Source: CF-96 sp028287605 (GTDB taxonomy: Bacteria > Chloroflexota > Dormibacteria > Aeolococcales > Aeolococcaceae). Taken from it: 14,406 nucleotides of DNA. This document shows positions 7,353 to 13,373 of this stretch, one piece after another. Location of the stretch: NCBI GenBank assembly GCA_034666465.1, contig JAXDLT010000358.1, positions 1 to 14,406 of the forward strand, in the 5' to 3' direction. The notes under the pieces are model-generated. The model had not been told where the DNA came from. It saw only the letters and a list, made by a program, of their open reading frames with translations, and searched no databases. The stretch's first letter is position 1; the number at the start of each line of letters is the position of its first letter. The position numbers and the translations under genes were made by a program.

Positions 7353-7383
7353 CCCCTAGTCCGCCTCTCCCCTCCCCTAGTCC
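7353..7383 (+). repeat. Direct repeat CCCCTAGTCC, two copies 21 nt apart (iteron-like)
   Basis: CCCCTAGTCC occurs at 7353-7362 and again at 7374-7383; the 21-nt period is close to two helical turns. The copies lie 140-170 nt upstream of the replication-initiator-like HTH remnant, a layout reminiscent of iterons. Only two copies are seen, so chance is not excluded. Confidence 0.3.
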
Positions 7384-7483
7384 ACTCTCACGCGCAGGCC
7401 ACCTCCTGGGAGCGGTCGCTGCCGCATCGAACGTCCCTGGGACGCCGGCCGCCGGGCGCCCACCCGTCACCAGGATCCTGCGA

Positions 7484-7511
7484 AGACGCCGTTCTTCCGA
7501 GGGCGGCGTCT
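7484..7511. repeat. Inverted repeat just upstream of the HTH remnant
   Basis: AGACGCCG (7484-7491) and CGGCGTCT (7504-7511) form a perfect 8-bp stem with a 12-nt loop, ending 11 nt before the GTG at 7523. It could be an operator or a leader hairpin for the remnant gene. Confidence 0.35.
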
Positions 7512-7522
7512 CGGACCAGCCG

Positions 7523-7630
7523 GTGAGCGGGCGGGTATTCGGGTACACCTTCGGGCGCGTCCCAACCTGGCTTCTCGAGGCCGAGGTCTCCGATCGAGCT
7601 GTCCGCTCTGGGCAGGCCACTGTGGCGTGA
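7523..7630 (+). pseudogene. N-terminal remnant of an HTH/replication-initiator-like protein
   Basis: From GTG 7523 the frame reads VSGRVFGYTFGRVPTWLLEA followed by EVSDRAVR, then SGQATVA and TGA at 7628-7630, 35 codons in all. The pattern 'VPTWLLxAxVSDRAVR' matches the beginning of actinobacterial helix-turn-helix proteins related to plasmid and phage replication initiators, which continue with a winged-helix domain of at least 80 residues. Similarity ends after DRAVR, so the gene was cut or frameshifted there. The other forward frame stays open to a TAG at about 7710 (GALSRQASSG...) without obvious relatives. No convincing Shine-Dalgarno is seen. Suggests a former plasmid or integrative element; recognised from a short motif only. 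Confidence 0.4.
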
Positions 7631-7715
7631 TCGACGGCGCCCTCTCTCGGCAGGCTTCTTCGGGGACCGCCTCCGAAACCGAGGTCTACGCCAGCATCGA
7701 GGAGCGATAGGGCCT

Positions 7716-8330
7716 TCAGGAGCCCTGGGTAGCTGCCGCGCGCAGGGTCGTGAGGACGCCATCCAACGCCGCCTCAAGGGGTTTCAGCGATTGCATGGTC
7801 TGGGTCAGCAGGAGACCGCCCTGCAGTGCTGCGAAGGTTGACAGGGCGAGTTTCTCGGGTTCGGCGTCGGATCGCAGGAGGCCTGCGGAGAGCATGCGGT
7901 CGAGGCCCGCTTGCAGGTACCCCCGCCATCGATTCATGTACGCCGCGAGCTCTCCCGCACGCTCCGGATCGTTGCCGATGACCTCGCGGGCCAAAGCGCT
8001 GATCGGGCATCCCCAGTGCGGCTGGGAGCCGTAGTGGGCGAGGACGGCGCGACGCCAACCGTCCCAGGCGTCCCAGGTGTCGAGGGAATCGAGGTACGGC
8101 CGTTGCGCGTCGAGCACCCGCTCGCCCTGAAGTAACGCGATGGCGGCGACCAGCTCGGTCTTGCCCCCCGGGAAGTAGTGAAAGAGCTGTCCCTTGCTGG
8201 TCGCCGTCTCGGCCCCGATGTCCTCCAGGCTCGTGCCACCAACGCCACGGGCCAGCACCAGATCTGCCGTAGCGGCCACGATCCGATCACGGGTAGCCGC
8301 CCCCTTGGGGGTGAGCTTCGTCGCCCGCAC
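7716..8330 (-). CDS. TetR/AcrR-family transcriptional regulator
   Basis: 204 residues. The N-terminal HTH (about 9-58) has TRDRIVAATADLVLARGVGG, then TSLEDIGAETATSKGQLFHY and FPGGKTELV, the standard TetR DNA-binding pattern. The C-terminal part (about 70-195) is helical, with WGCPISALAREV and LQGGLLLTQTMQ as in ligand-binding domains of the AcrR/YcdC-like group. The start is GTG 8330; an in-frame TAG lies three codons upstream, so it is the earliest start possible, and no strong Shine-Dalgarno precedes it. It is transcribed divergently from the SDR gene at 8428, and inverted repeats lie between them (8351-8400), so it probably represses the SDR gene and itself, with an inducer related to the SDR substrate. 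Confidence 0.92.
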   Translation of the reverse strand: MRATKLTPKGAATRDRIVAATADLVLARGVGGTSLEDIGAETATSKGQLFHYFPGGKTELVAAIALLQGERVLDAQRPYLDSLDTWDAWDGWRRAVLAHYGSQPHWGCPISALAREVIGNDPERAGELAAYMNRWRGYLQAGLDRMLSAGLLRSDAEPEKLALSTFAALQGGLLLTQTMQSLKPLEAALDGVLTTLRAAATQGS

Positions 8331-8350
8331 CCCGCTAGCCTACCTGTTCC

Positions 8351-8400
8351 TGGACCTCCTAGTCCATTTTGAGGTAAAGTTCTGAACTAAACGGTCCATT
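8351..8400. promoter_or_regulatory. Candidate TetR operator region between tetR-like and SDR genes
   Basis: Within the 97-nt divergent gap: TGGAC-6nt-GTCCA (8351-8366), the palindrome AGTTC-T-GAACT (8378-8388), and TGGACC (8351-8356) facing GGTCCA (8393-8398). GTCCATT occurs twice (8362-8368 and 8394-8400). The stretch is AT-richer than its surroundings, as expected for promoters, but I cannot assign -35/-10 boxes confidently. Confidence 0.5.
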
Positions 8401-8427
8401 CCAGGATCGACCAGAACGGAGGGACCC

Positions 8428-9204
8428 ATGCAGAAGCGACTCGAGGGCAAGACGGCGCTGGTCACCGGCGCCACGAGCAACATCGGCCGGGCCATCGCCA
8501 TCGCCTTCGGGGACGAGGGCGCACACGTTGTCGTCAGCGGTCGCAGCGTCGAGCGCGGCGCAGAGGTCGTCAATCAGATCATCGCTGGCGGCGGCCGCGC
8601 GGATTTCGTGGCGGCCGATCTCGATGGCTCCCCGGTGGCGTCTACGAAGCTGGCCGCTGAGGCGACCCGAGTGCTGGGTGGCCGAATCGACATCCTGGTG
8701 AACAACGCCGGCATCTTCCCCCGCTCGACCACGGCGGCCACGGAGGAGTCGACCTTCGATGAGGTCTACGCGGTCAACGTCAAGGCGCCGTACTTTCTCA
8801 CCGCCGCCATCGCTCCGACCATGGCCGACGCAGGGCGTGGCGCGATCATCAACCTGGGCTCGTGGATCGCCCGCCTCGGCATCCCGAGCGCGCTGTACAG
8901 CTCCACCAAGGGCGCAATCGAGACCCTGACCAGGGCGTGGGCGGCAGAGTTCGGACCGTCGGGCGTTCGGGTCAATGCCATCTCACCGGGCGTCATTCGC
9001 ACTCCCAACCCGGATGGAACCGATCCCGGCCGGCATCCCGCCGCCGAGGTCATGATGGTTGGCACTCCCGCTGGCGCGAGTGGGACCCCCGACGCCATAG
9101 CCCATGCCGCGGTGTACCTGGCCAGCGACGAGGCCGCGTTCGTGCACGGCAGCGTGATCGACGTCGACGGCGGTCGGACGACGGTGGCCGTCATTGCCTC
9201 CTGA
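8428..9204 (+). CDS. Short-chain dehydrogenase/reductase (classical SDR)
   Basis: 258 residues, NAD(P)(H)-dependent oxidoreductase. Cofactor motif TGATSNIGRA (13-22), NNAG (92-95), catalytic Ser145 in NLGSW, Tyr157 and Lys161 in YSSTK, and a PG motif after VRVNAISPG (181-188): all classical SDR landmarks in the right order. VHGSVIDVDGG near the C-terminus is the usual ending. The start at ATG 8428 follows GGAGGG by about 4-5 nt. It is divergent from the TetR-family gene and probably controlled by it; such pairs often handle xenobiotic or fatty-acyl-type ketones and alcohols, but the substrate cannot be told. Confidence 0.93.
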   Translation: MQKRLEGKTALVTGATSNIGRAIAIAFGDEGAHVVVSGRSVERGAEVVNQIIAGGGRADFVAADLDGSPVASTKLAAEATRVLGGRIDILVNNAGIFPRSTTAATEESTFDEVYAVNVKAPYFLTAAIAPTMADAGRGAIINLGSWIARLGIPSALYSSTKGAIETLTRAWAAEFGPSGVRVNAISPGVIRTPNPDGTDPGRHPAAEVMMVGTPAGASGTPDAIAHAAVYLASDEAAFVHGSVIDVDGGRTTVAVIAS

Positions 9205-9376
9205 ACAGCCTCCGCCGAGTCCGGCACGGACGTAGAGGAGTCGCGGTCCGACGTCGACGTTGGGCCGCTGCTCCCCGGCCTTCGATCATCGTCGGGTCGG
9301 CAAAGCCTCTGAGACGTTCGGGGCGGCACGTTCTGCTCGGCGGCAGTGAGGAAGGCCAAATGAAGTGGCCGTCGAT

Positions 9377-9400
9377 CTGCCCGCCTTCGCCTTCGGGCGG
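9377..9400. terminator. GC-rich hairpin between convergent SDR and HxlR genes
   Basis: CTGCCCG (9377-9383) pairs with CGGGCGG (9394-9400), one G-U pair, 10-nt loop, in the 230-nt gap between two convergent genes. It suits a bidirectional terminator, but there is no T-run. The rest of 9205-9434 shows no gene. Confidence 0.35.
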
Positions 9401-9434
9401 CATCGGATTCTCGAAGCGCAGCGGCCAGGATTGG

Positions 9435-9899
9435 TCACTTGCCGCGGGCGCGTCGCGGGAAGCCCGGCCCCGGTACGAGTTCGATCTCGTGTGCTGCGAG
9501 GACGGGCGTTCCTTCGGGAACGAGTGCTGCGATGACAGGTGTCTTGTCGTGTTTCCGGCGGAGGAGCCGCATAGGCTTGGCGCTCAGGTATTGGTCGCCC
9601 CACTGCCTCAGCGCGTTCAGCGCTGTAAACAGGTCGGAACCTCTTGGCGTTAGGCAGTACTCGTACCTGGCTGGGCGTTCCTGGTAGAGCACGCGCTCAA
9701 AGATCCCCTCTTCGACGAGCCGGTTGAGACGATCGCTGAGCACGTTGCGAGCGATCCCGAGACTCTCCTCGAAATCGACGAACCTGGTGATGCCGAGGAA
9801 GGCGTCGCGGATGATCAGCCACGTCCAGCGCTCACCGATGATCTCGAGCACCTGCGCGACCGAGCACGACTCCTGGCCCTCGTAGTCTCGCTTGAGCAT
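9435..9899 (-). CDS. HxlR-family transcriptional regulator
   Basis: 154 residues with the compact HxlR winged helix: SCSVAQVLEIIGERWTWLII (about 11-30), RDAFLGITRFVDFEESLGIA, then NVLSDRLNRLVEEGIFERVL and a wing with ARYEYCLTPRG. Cys12 sits where redox-sensing HxlR proteins such as HypR carry their conserved N-terminal cysteine, so thiol or quinone/aldehyde sensing is possible. The C-terminal 45 residues are a less conserved basic tail. ATG 9899 is followed upstream by an extensive inverted-repeat region; the gene is divergent from the alpha/beta hydrolase at 10014 and probably controls it and the SnoaL-like gene behind it. Confidence 0.92.
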   Translation of the reverse strand: MLKRDYEGQESCSVAQVLEIIGERWTWLIIRDAFLGITRFVDFEESLGIARNVLSDRLNRLVEEGIFERVLYQERPARYEYCLTPRGSDLFTALNALRQWGDQYLSAKPMRLLRRKHDKTPVIAALVPEGTPVLAAHEIELVPGPGFPRRARGK

Positions 9900-9904
9900 A
9901 GAGG

Positions 9905-9967
9905 GAGTCTACCACACAGGTTGCATGAAACTACCGACTCTGGTAGAGTCGGTAGCCTGAAGCAACC
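9905..9967. promoter_or_regulatory. HxlR operator and overlapping divergent promoters
   Basis: CTACCGACTC (9931-9940), 5-nt spacer TGGTA, GAGTCGGTAG (9946-9955) is a perfect inverted repeat with 10-bp arms. Outer arms GGTTGC (9919-9924) and GCAACC (9962-9967) extend the symmetry. A further half-site GAGTCTACCA (9905-9914) is the complement of TGGTAGACTC, a 9/10 match to 9941-9950. On the plus strand TTGCAT (9921-9926) and TAGAGT (9944-9949) are spaced 17 nt, a plausible -35/-10 pair with the -10 inside the repeat. On the minus strand TTGCTT (9966-9961) and CAGAGT mirror it with 17 nt, weaker. Best reading: dimer site repressing or activating both genes. Confidence 0.7.
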
Positions 9968-10013
9968 CACCAGACTGTGGCACGAAGGACGCGGTCCCAC
10001 AGAGAAGGAAGCT

Positions 10014-10943
10014 ATGACCACGACAGATGAACTCAGCCGCGACACAGGCGCGCGCACGACCGGCCCCGCCAGCCAGCTGACCGTCGCAAACCACTCGATC
10101 CGCATTGACGGAGACTCGTTCGTCTACCGCCGCTTCGGCAACGAGCAGACGGACGCGCCGCCGCTTGTCTGCCTCCAGCACTTCCGCGGCAACCTCGACA
10201 GCTGGGACCCGGCGCTGGTCGACCGGCTCGCCGAGGGTCGCGAAGTCATCCTGCTCGACAATCGCGGCGTCGGCGGCTCGACCGGAGTCGTTCCCGACAA
10301 CGTGACCGACATGGCTCGCGACGCGCTCGCCTTCATCGATGCGCTCGGCCTGAAGGAAGTAGACATCCTCGGGTTCTCGCTCGGCGGCTACGTCGCGCAG
10401 GAGCTGACGCTGCTTCGCCCGCGCCTGGTTCGCCGGCTCGTGTTGGCCGGAACCGCTCCCCAAGGCGGCCCCGATCTGCATCGCTGGTCCGATACGGTCT
10501 TCGCCCTGGCCACAGCCGATCAGCCGACAGCCGACGACTTGCTCAGCCTGTTCTTCTCGCCGTCGGAGGAGAGCCGCGCCAAGGGCGCGGAATACCTCCA
10601 GCGGGCCTACCAGCGGCAAGAGGACCGCGACATCCCCACCGACCTCGAAACGCGCGACGCCCAGCTCGTCGCCATCACAGCCTGGGGCATCCCCGATACC
10701 TCGAGGCTCAACCGCTTGGCCGGAATCACGCAACCAACGCTCGTCGCCAACGGCGACGACGATCAGATGATGCACACGGAGAATAGCCGGCTACTCGCCG
10801 AGCACCTCCCAAACGCCGAGCTCCGAATCTACCCCGATGCGAACCACGGCTTCCTCGACCAATACCCCGAGCTCTTCGCCGACGACATCGTGGAGTTCCT
10901 CGACCGGGAACTGACCCGCGAGCCGACGGCCGCCGAATATTGA
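10014..10943 (+). CDS. Alpha/beta hydrolase (serine nucleophile), HxlR-linked
   Basis: 309 residues, soluble, no signal peptide. QHFRGNLDSWDP (about 55-66) is the oxyanion-hole region, LLDNRGVGGSTG (80-91) a strand-loop signature, nucleophile Ser122 in GFSLGG, acid candidates Asp249/Asp250 in NGDDD, and catalytic His278 in DANHGF. This is the common esterase/peroxidase-like subgroup found beside HxlR or TetR regulators. ATG 10014 follows AGAAGGA with a 4-nt spacer. It is transcribed from the divergent HxlR operator region. Probable ester, lactone or C-C bond hydrolase; perhydrolase activity is also possible. Confidence 0.9.
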   Translation: MTTTDELSRDTGARTTGPASQLTVANHSIRIDGDSFVYRRFGNEQTDAPPLVCLQHFRGNLDSWDPALVDRLAEGREVILLDNRGVGGSTGVVPDNVTDMARDALAFIDALGLKEVDILGFSLGGYVAQELTLLRPRLVRRLVLAGTAPQGGPDLHRWSDTVFALATADQPTADDLLSLFFSPSEESRAKGAEYLQRAYQRQEDRDIPTDLETRDAQLVAITAWGIPDTSRLNRLAGITQPTLVANGDDDQMMHTENSRLLAEHLPNAELRIYPDANHGFLDQYPELFADDIVEFLDRELTREPTAAEY

Positions 10944-11080
10944 GGCTCGTCGATGCTCGGAATTGCGGACGAACGACCACGCTGGCGCGAACCGCCCGCG
11001 TTAACAAGCCAGGGAGAGTCGCAGTGACCACCAAGCCCGTGATCGAAATGACACCAAGCCCCTATGCCTACGTTAATTGC

Positions 11081-11578
11081 ATGAAACTCAGCTCGCGCAT
11101 CGCCCTGATCGCTGCGGCCGCGCTCGGCGCCGCGCTTGTCCCGATGGCCGCCGGCGCGCACTCGTCCCAATCGGCAGGTGCATCCGCGCCCCGGTTGACC
11201 GACCAGCAGCGCAAAGAGATCGTCCACCGATTCGCCACCGCGATCGTCGATGATGACCACCGGGCCATCATCGCCAGCACCACGCCCGGCATCACCTGGT
11301 CGATCCCGGGCTCCAGCGTCGTGTCCGGCCACTTCGTGGGCCGGCGCGCCGTCCTGTACCTGGCCGATACTTTCGCCGCGCATGAGCTGAGAATCTCTGT
11401 GAGCGCGTTGACGTTCGGCGTCGACACCGTCGCGGTCGAGTTGCACGACACCGGCGACCACAACGGTAAGACCCTCGATGTGGCCGTGGTCAACGTGCTG
11501 ACCATCAGTGATGGCAAGGTCTCCGGGGTCAGCGGCAACCTCTCTGACGTCGCATCGTTCGACGGCTACTTCTCCTAG
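11081..11578 (+). CDS. Exported SnoaL/NTF2-like protein
   Basis: 165 residues. MKLSSRIALIAAAALGAALV to MAAGAHS forms a signal peptide (about 1-27). The mature part has the cone-fold layout of SnoaL/ketosteroid-isomerase-like proteins: RKEIVHRFATAIVDDDHRAI, a WSIPGSSVVSGHFVGRRAV segment, then beta strands ending in VVNVLTISDGKVSGV. Start: ATG 11081 gives the signal peptide but has no clear Shine-Dalgarno; GTG 11024 has GGGAGAG upstream and would add 19 residues before the hydrophobic stretch, so it is an alternative. It lies 137 nt behind the alpha/beta hydrolase and may share its transcript. Could bind or isomerise a small hydrophobic substrate outside the membrane; export is unusual for this fold. 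Confidence 0.75.
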   Translation: MKLSSRIALIAAAALGAALVPMAAGAHSSQSAGASAPRLTDQQRKEIVHRFATAIVDDDHRAIIASTTPGITWSIPGSSVVSGHFVGRRAVLYLADTFAAHELRISVSALTFGVDTVAVELHDTGDHNGKTLDVAVVNVLTISDGKVSGVSGNLSDVASFDGYFS

Positions 11579-11682
11579 TCACGCCACCGGCTGGGCACGT
11601 ATCGCCCGATCGCATCACCACATTGTCCGAGCCCTTCGCCGACCCTCGTCCGCCAGCGTTCCGCCTGGAAGGAGACAACACC

Positions 11683-12056
11683 ATGACCAGAATCGCACCC
11701 AGCCCTTTGTCCTACGAAGTCTTCGTGTCGGACGGGGTTCAGCGGGCCAGCGGCGAGCTGCCGAACGGCGACCCGATCGTGTCCTCACCGGTATCGTCCA
11801 CTCTGATCTTCGGAGAGCAGGAGGCCAGGCACCGGCGACCGGGAAAGCGGTCGAGGTCCGCTCCCTCTGGCCGGCGCTGCGGCGCATGGGGATCAGCCGC
11901 AGGGTGCGCCTCGCCATCTGGCGGTTCCGGGACGGCAGGGTCGAGGAGGTCTGGTCGATCCAGGATCAGTTCTCCCTGCTGCAGCAGGTCGGGCTCATCT
12001 CCCCGGAGTACGGCGGCGCCCAGGTTCCCCCGTCGTCATCCGCGCACGCCGGCTAG
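11683..12056 (+). pseudogene. Deletion fusion: MBL-fold hydrolase N-terminus joined out of frame to a SnoaL-like ester-cyclase C-terminus
   Basis: AAGGAG 8 nt before ATG 11683 starts a frame reading LSYEVFVSDGVQRASGELP, GDPIVSSPVSSTLIFGEQEA (48 codons), the typical beginning of actinobacterial MBL-fold metallo-hydrolases, whose zinc-binding HxHxDH motif would come next. At about 11820-11830 the similarity switches frame and family: APATGKAVEV, then LAIWRFRDGRVEEVWSIQDQ and FSLLQQVGL, which matches the end of SnoaL-like polyketide/ester cyclases, stopping at TAG 12054-12056. The metallo-hydrolase body and the front of the second gene are missing, so one deletion appears to have removed the space between two neighbouring genes. 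Neither half can work. The stop overlaps a possible GTG start (12056) of the next gene. Confidence 0.7.
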
Positions 12057-12067
12057 TGCGGCGCGTC

Positions 12068-12970
12068 ATGCCTGATTCGCTCACCCTCAGCGACCACGCA
12101 GGAGCCCGTCTCGCACACGGCAGGCCCAGGGTCAACGGCGTGGACATCCACTATGCGATCGGTGGCGCCGGCGAGCCGGTGTTCCTTGTGCATGGGGTCC
12201 CGAAAACGATGCTGTACTGGCGACGCATTGTGCCGCTCCTGACCCCGCACTACACGGTGGTGGCGATGGACAACCGTGGCTTCGGCGGCTCGCAGCGCCC
12301 GGACACCGGCTACGACACTGCCACCATGGCCGGCGACGTCGCCGAGCTGGCGACCCACCTCGGCTTCGAACGGTTCCGCGTCGTCGGCGAGGACTGGGGC
12401 GCGGCTGTCGCTTACGCCGTTGCCGCCTTCCACCGGCCGCGGGTCGAGCAGCTGGTGTTTCAGGAGACGCTGCTGCCTGGGTTGCCGACCGACCAACGCG
12501 GGCCGGAGCTTGACGCAGATGACGGGCGTACCGGCTGGCACTTCAATTTCTTCAGCCTGCCGCATATGCCAGAGCTGCTGCTGACCGGCCGGGAGCGACC
12601 ATTCTGGTCCTACTACGCCAGACGTCATATGTGGGACCCCAGTGCCCTCACTGAGGACGACATCGACGAAATGGTGCACTCGATCGAGCAGCCGGGCGGC
12701 ACCAGAGCGATCCTGGCGATGTATCGCGCTCGCCAGGTCGACGCCGAGCAGAACCGTCCCCACTACGCGGATCCGCTCAGCTGTCCCGTTCTGGCTGTCG
12801 GGGCTCAGGCCTACCTTGGGGACGAGGTACGCAGACAGATGACGCGCGTCGCCTCCGACGTCCGCGGCGTGGTCATCACCGAGTCGGGTCACAACATCGC
12901 GCTGGAGAACCCGGGAGCCCTGGCACAGGCGTACCTGGAATTCTTCGCGGGCCGCCGAGGGCGTGAGTGA
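12068..12970 (+). CDS. Epoxide-hydrolase-like alpha/beta hydrolase
   Basis: 300 residues. HGVP (42-45) forms the oxyanion hole, MDNRGFGGSQRP (67-78) precedes nucleophile Asp109 in GEDWGAA, and His275 in ESGHNIALENP is the base. The cap has a WHFNFFSLPHMPELLL segment (157-172) and FWSYYARRHMW, similar in shape to fluoroacetate-dehalogenase-type caps, but the arginines that bind the carboxylate after the Asp in those enzymes (DRxxR) are replaced by WGAA, so epoxide hydrolase is preferred. ATG 12068 is chosen; GTG 12056, overlapping the previous stop, would add four residues. Neither has a strong Shine-Dalgarno, which suggests coupling to the disrupted upstream frame. Confidence 0.85.
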   Translation: MPDSLTLSDHAGARLAHGRPRVNGVDIHYAIGGAGEPVFLVHGVPKTMLYWRRIVPLLTPHYTVVAMDNRGFGGSQRPDTGYDTATMAGDVAELATHLGFERFRVVGEDWGAAVAYAVAAFHRPRVEQLVFQETLLPGLPTDQRGPELDADDGRTGWHFNFFSLPHMPELLLTGRERPFWSYYARRHMWDPSALTEDDIDEMVHSIEQPGGTRAILAMYRARQVDAEQNRPHYADPLSCPVLAVGAQAYLGDEVRRQMTRVASDVRGVVITESGHNIALENPGALAQAYLEFFAGRRGRE

Positions 12971-12997
12971 GGACAACATCGCCATGAGGGAAGCACC

Positions 12998-13335
12998 ATG
13001 CGCTCGATGAGGAGGGTAGTGCTCACCGCCTGCCTCGCGGGCATCGTGCTCGCCCTCCCGCAGGCCGAGCCGGGCACCGAGCGTGCCACCGCTGCTCGCG
13101 TGGCTCGGTCCAAGCCCACGATCTGCTCGTGCACGGAGCGTGGGCGGACGCCTCCGGCTGGAACGGCGTGATACGGCGCCTCCAGGCAGACGGGTACACC
13201 GTCATCGCTCCGCCCAATCAACTGCGCGGCGCGATCGTCGACGGTCAGTACCTGGCGGCACTGCCTACCTACCCGCCATATACCGGGACGGAGACGATGA
13301 AGGCTCGCCAGCCTTCACGTACCTACTCAGGATGA
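12998..13335 (+). pseudogene. Secreted small alpha/beta hydrolase, frameshifted and truncated
   Basis: ATG 12998 starts a signal peptide (MRSMRRVVLTACLAGIVLAL...). After KPTI the expected 'VLVHGAW' is reached only by losing one base near 13123-13124: the next frame reads LLVHGAWADASGWNGVIRRL, then QADGYTVIAPPNQLRGAIVD and GQYLAALP. That is the first third of the same family as the gene at 2007-2639. The nucleophile elbow and everything after it are absent; after about 13265 the frame runs into unrelated codons and stops at TGA 13333-13335. So there is both a 1-nt frameshift and a large 3' deletion. In an overlapping frame the last codons SPAFTYLLRMTP could be the end of another lost gene. It lies 27 nt behind the epoxide hydrolase. 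Confidence 0.65.
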
Positions 13336-13373
13336 CGCCGTGAGCCACTCATATGAGCCAAAGGGGAGTGTCG

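Larger units (their letters stand above)
6684..7522. other. 839-nt gap without an intact gene; mobile-element-like debris
   Basis: No frame here gives a recognisable protein; the long open frames look like GC-rich shadows. The supported content is listed separately: a minus-strand terminator-like hairpin (7123-7144), a hairpin at 7194-7213, a tRNA-like 3' half (7247-7270), a 10-nt repeat pair (7353-7383) and an inverted repeat at 7484-7511. A short palindrome GTCCCTGGGAC lies at 7433-7443. The stretch between the NmrA stop and about 7100 shows nothing I can name. Confidence 0.5.

Noticed and set aside
7159..7359. Open frame translating to REQDSNLRPLVPQ
   Set aside because: This peptide pattern is a known spurious product of reading across tRNA-like sequence; the T-arm on the minus strand explains it.
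9921..11088. 12-nt direct repeat TTGCATGAAACT at 9921 and 11077
   Set aside because: Repeats of this length are expected by chance in a window this size, and the second copy lies at a coding start.
12394..12400. Haloacetate-dehalogenase assignment for the protein at 12068-12970
   Set aside because: The residues after the nucleophile Asp are WGAA instead of the carboxylate-binding DRxxR arrangement, so epoxide hydrolase fits better.
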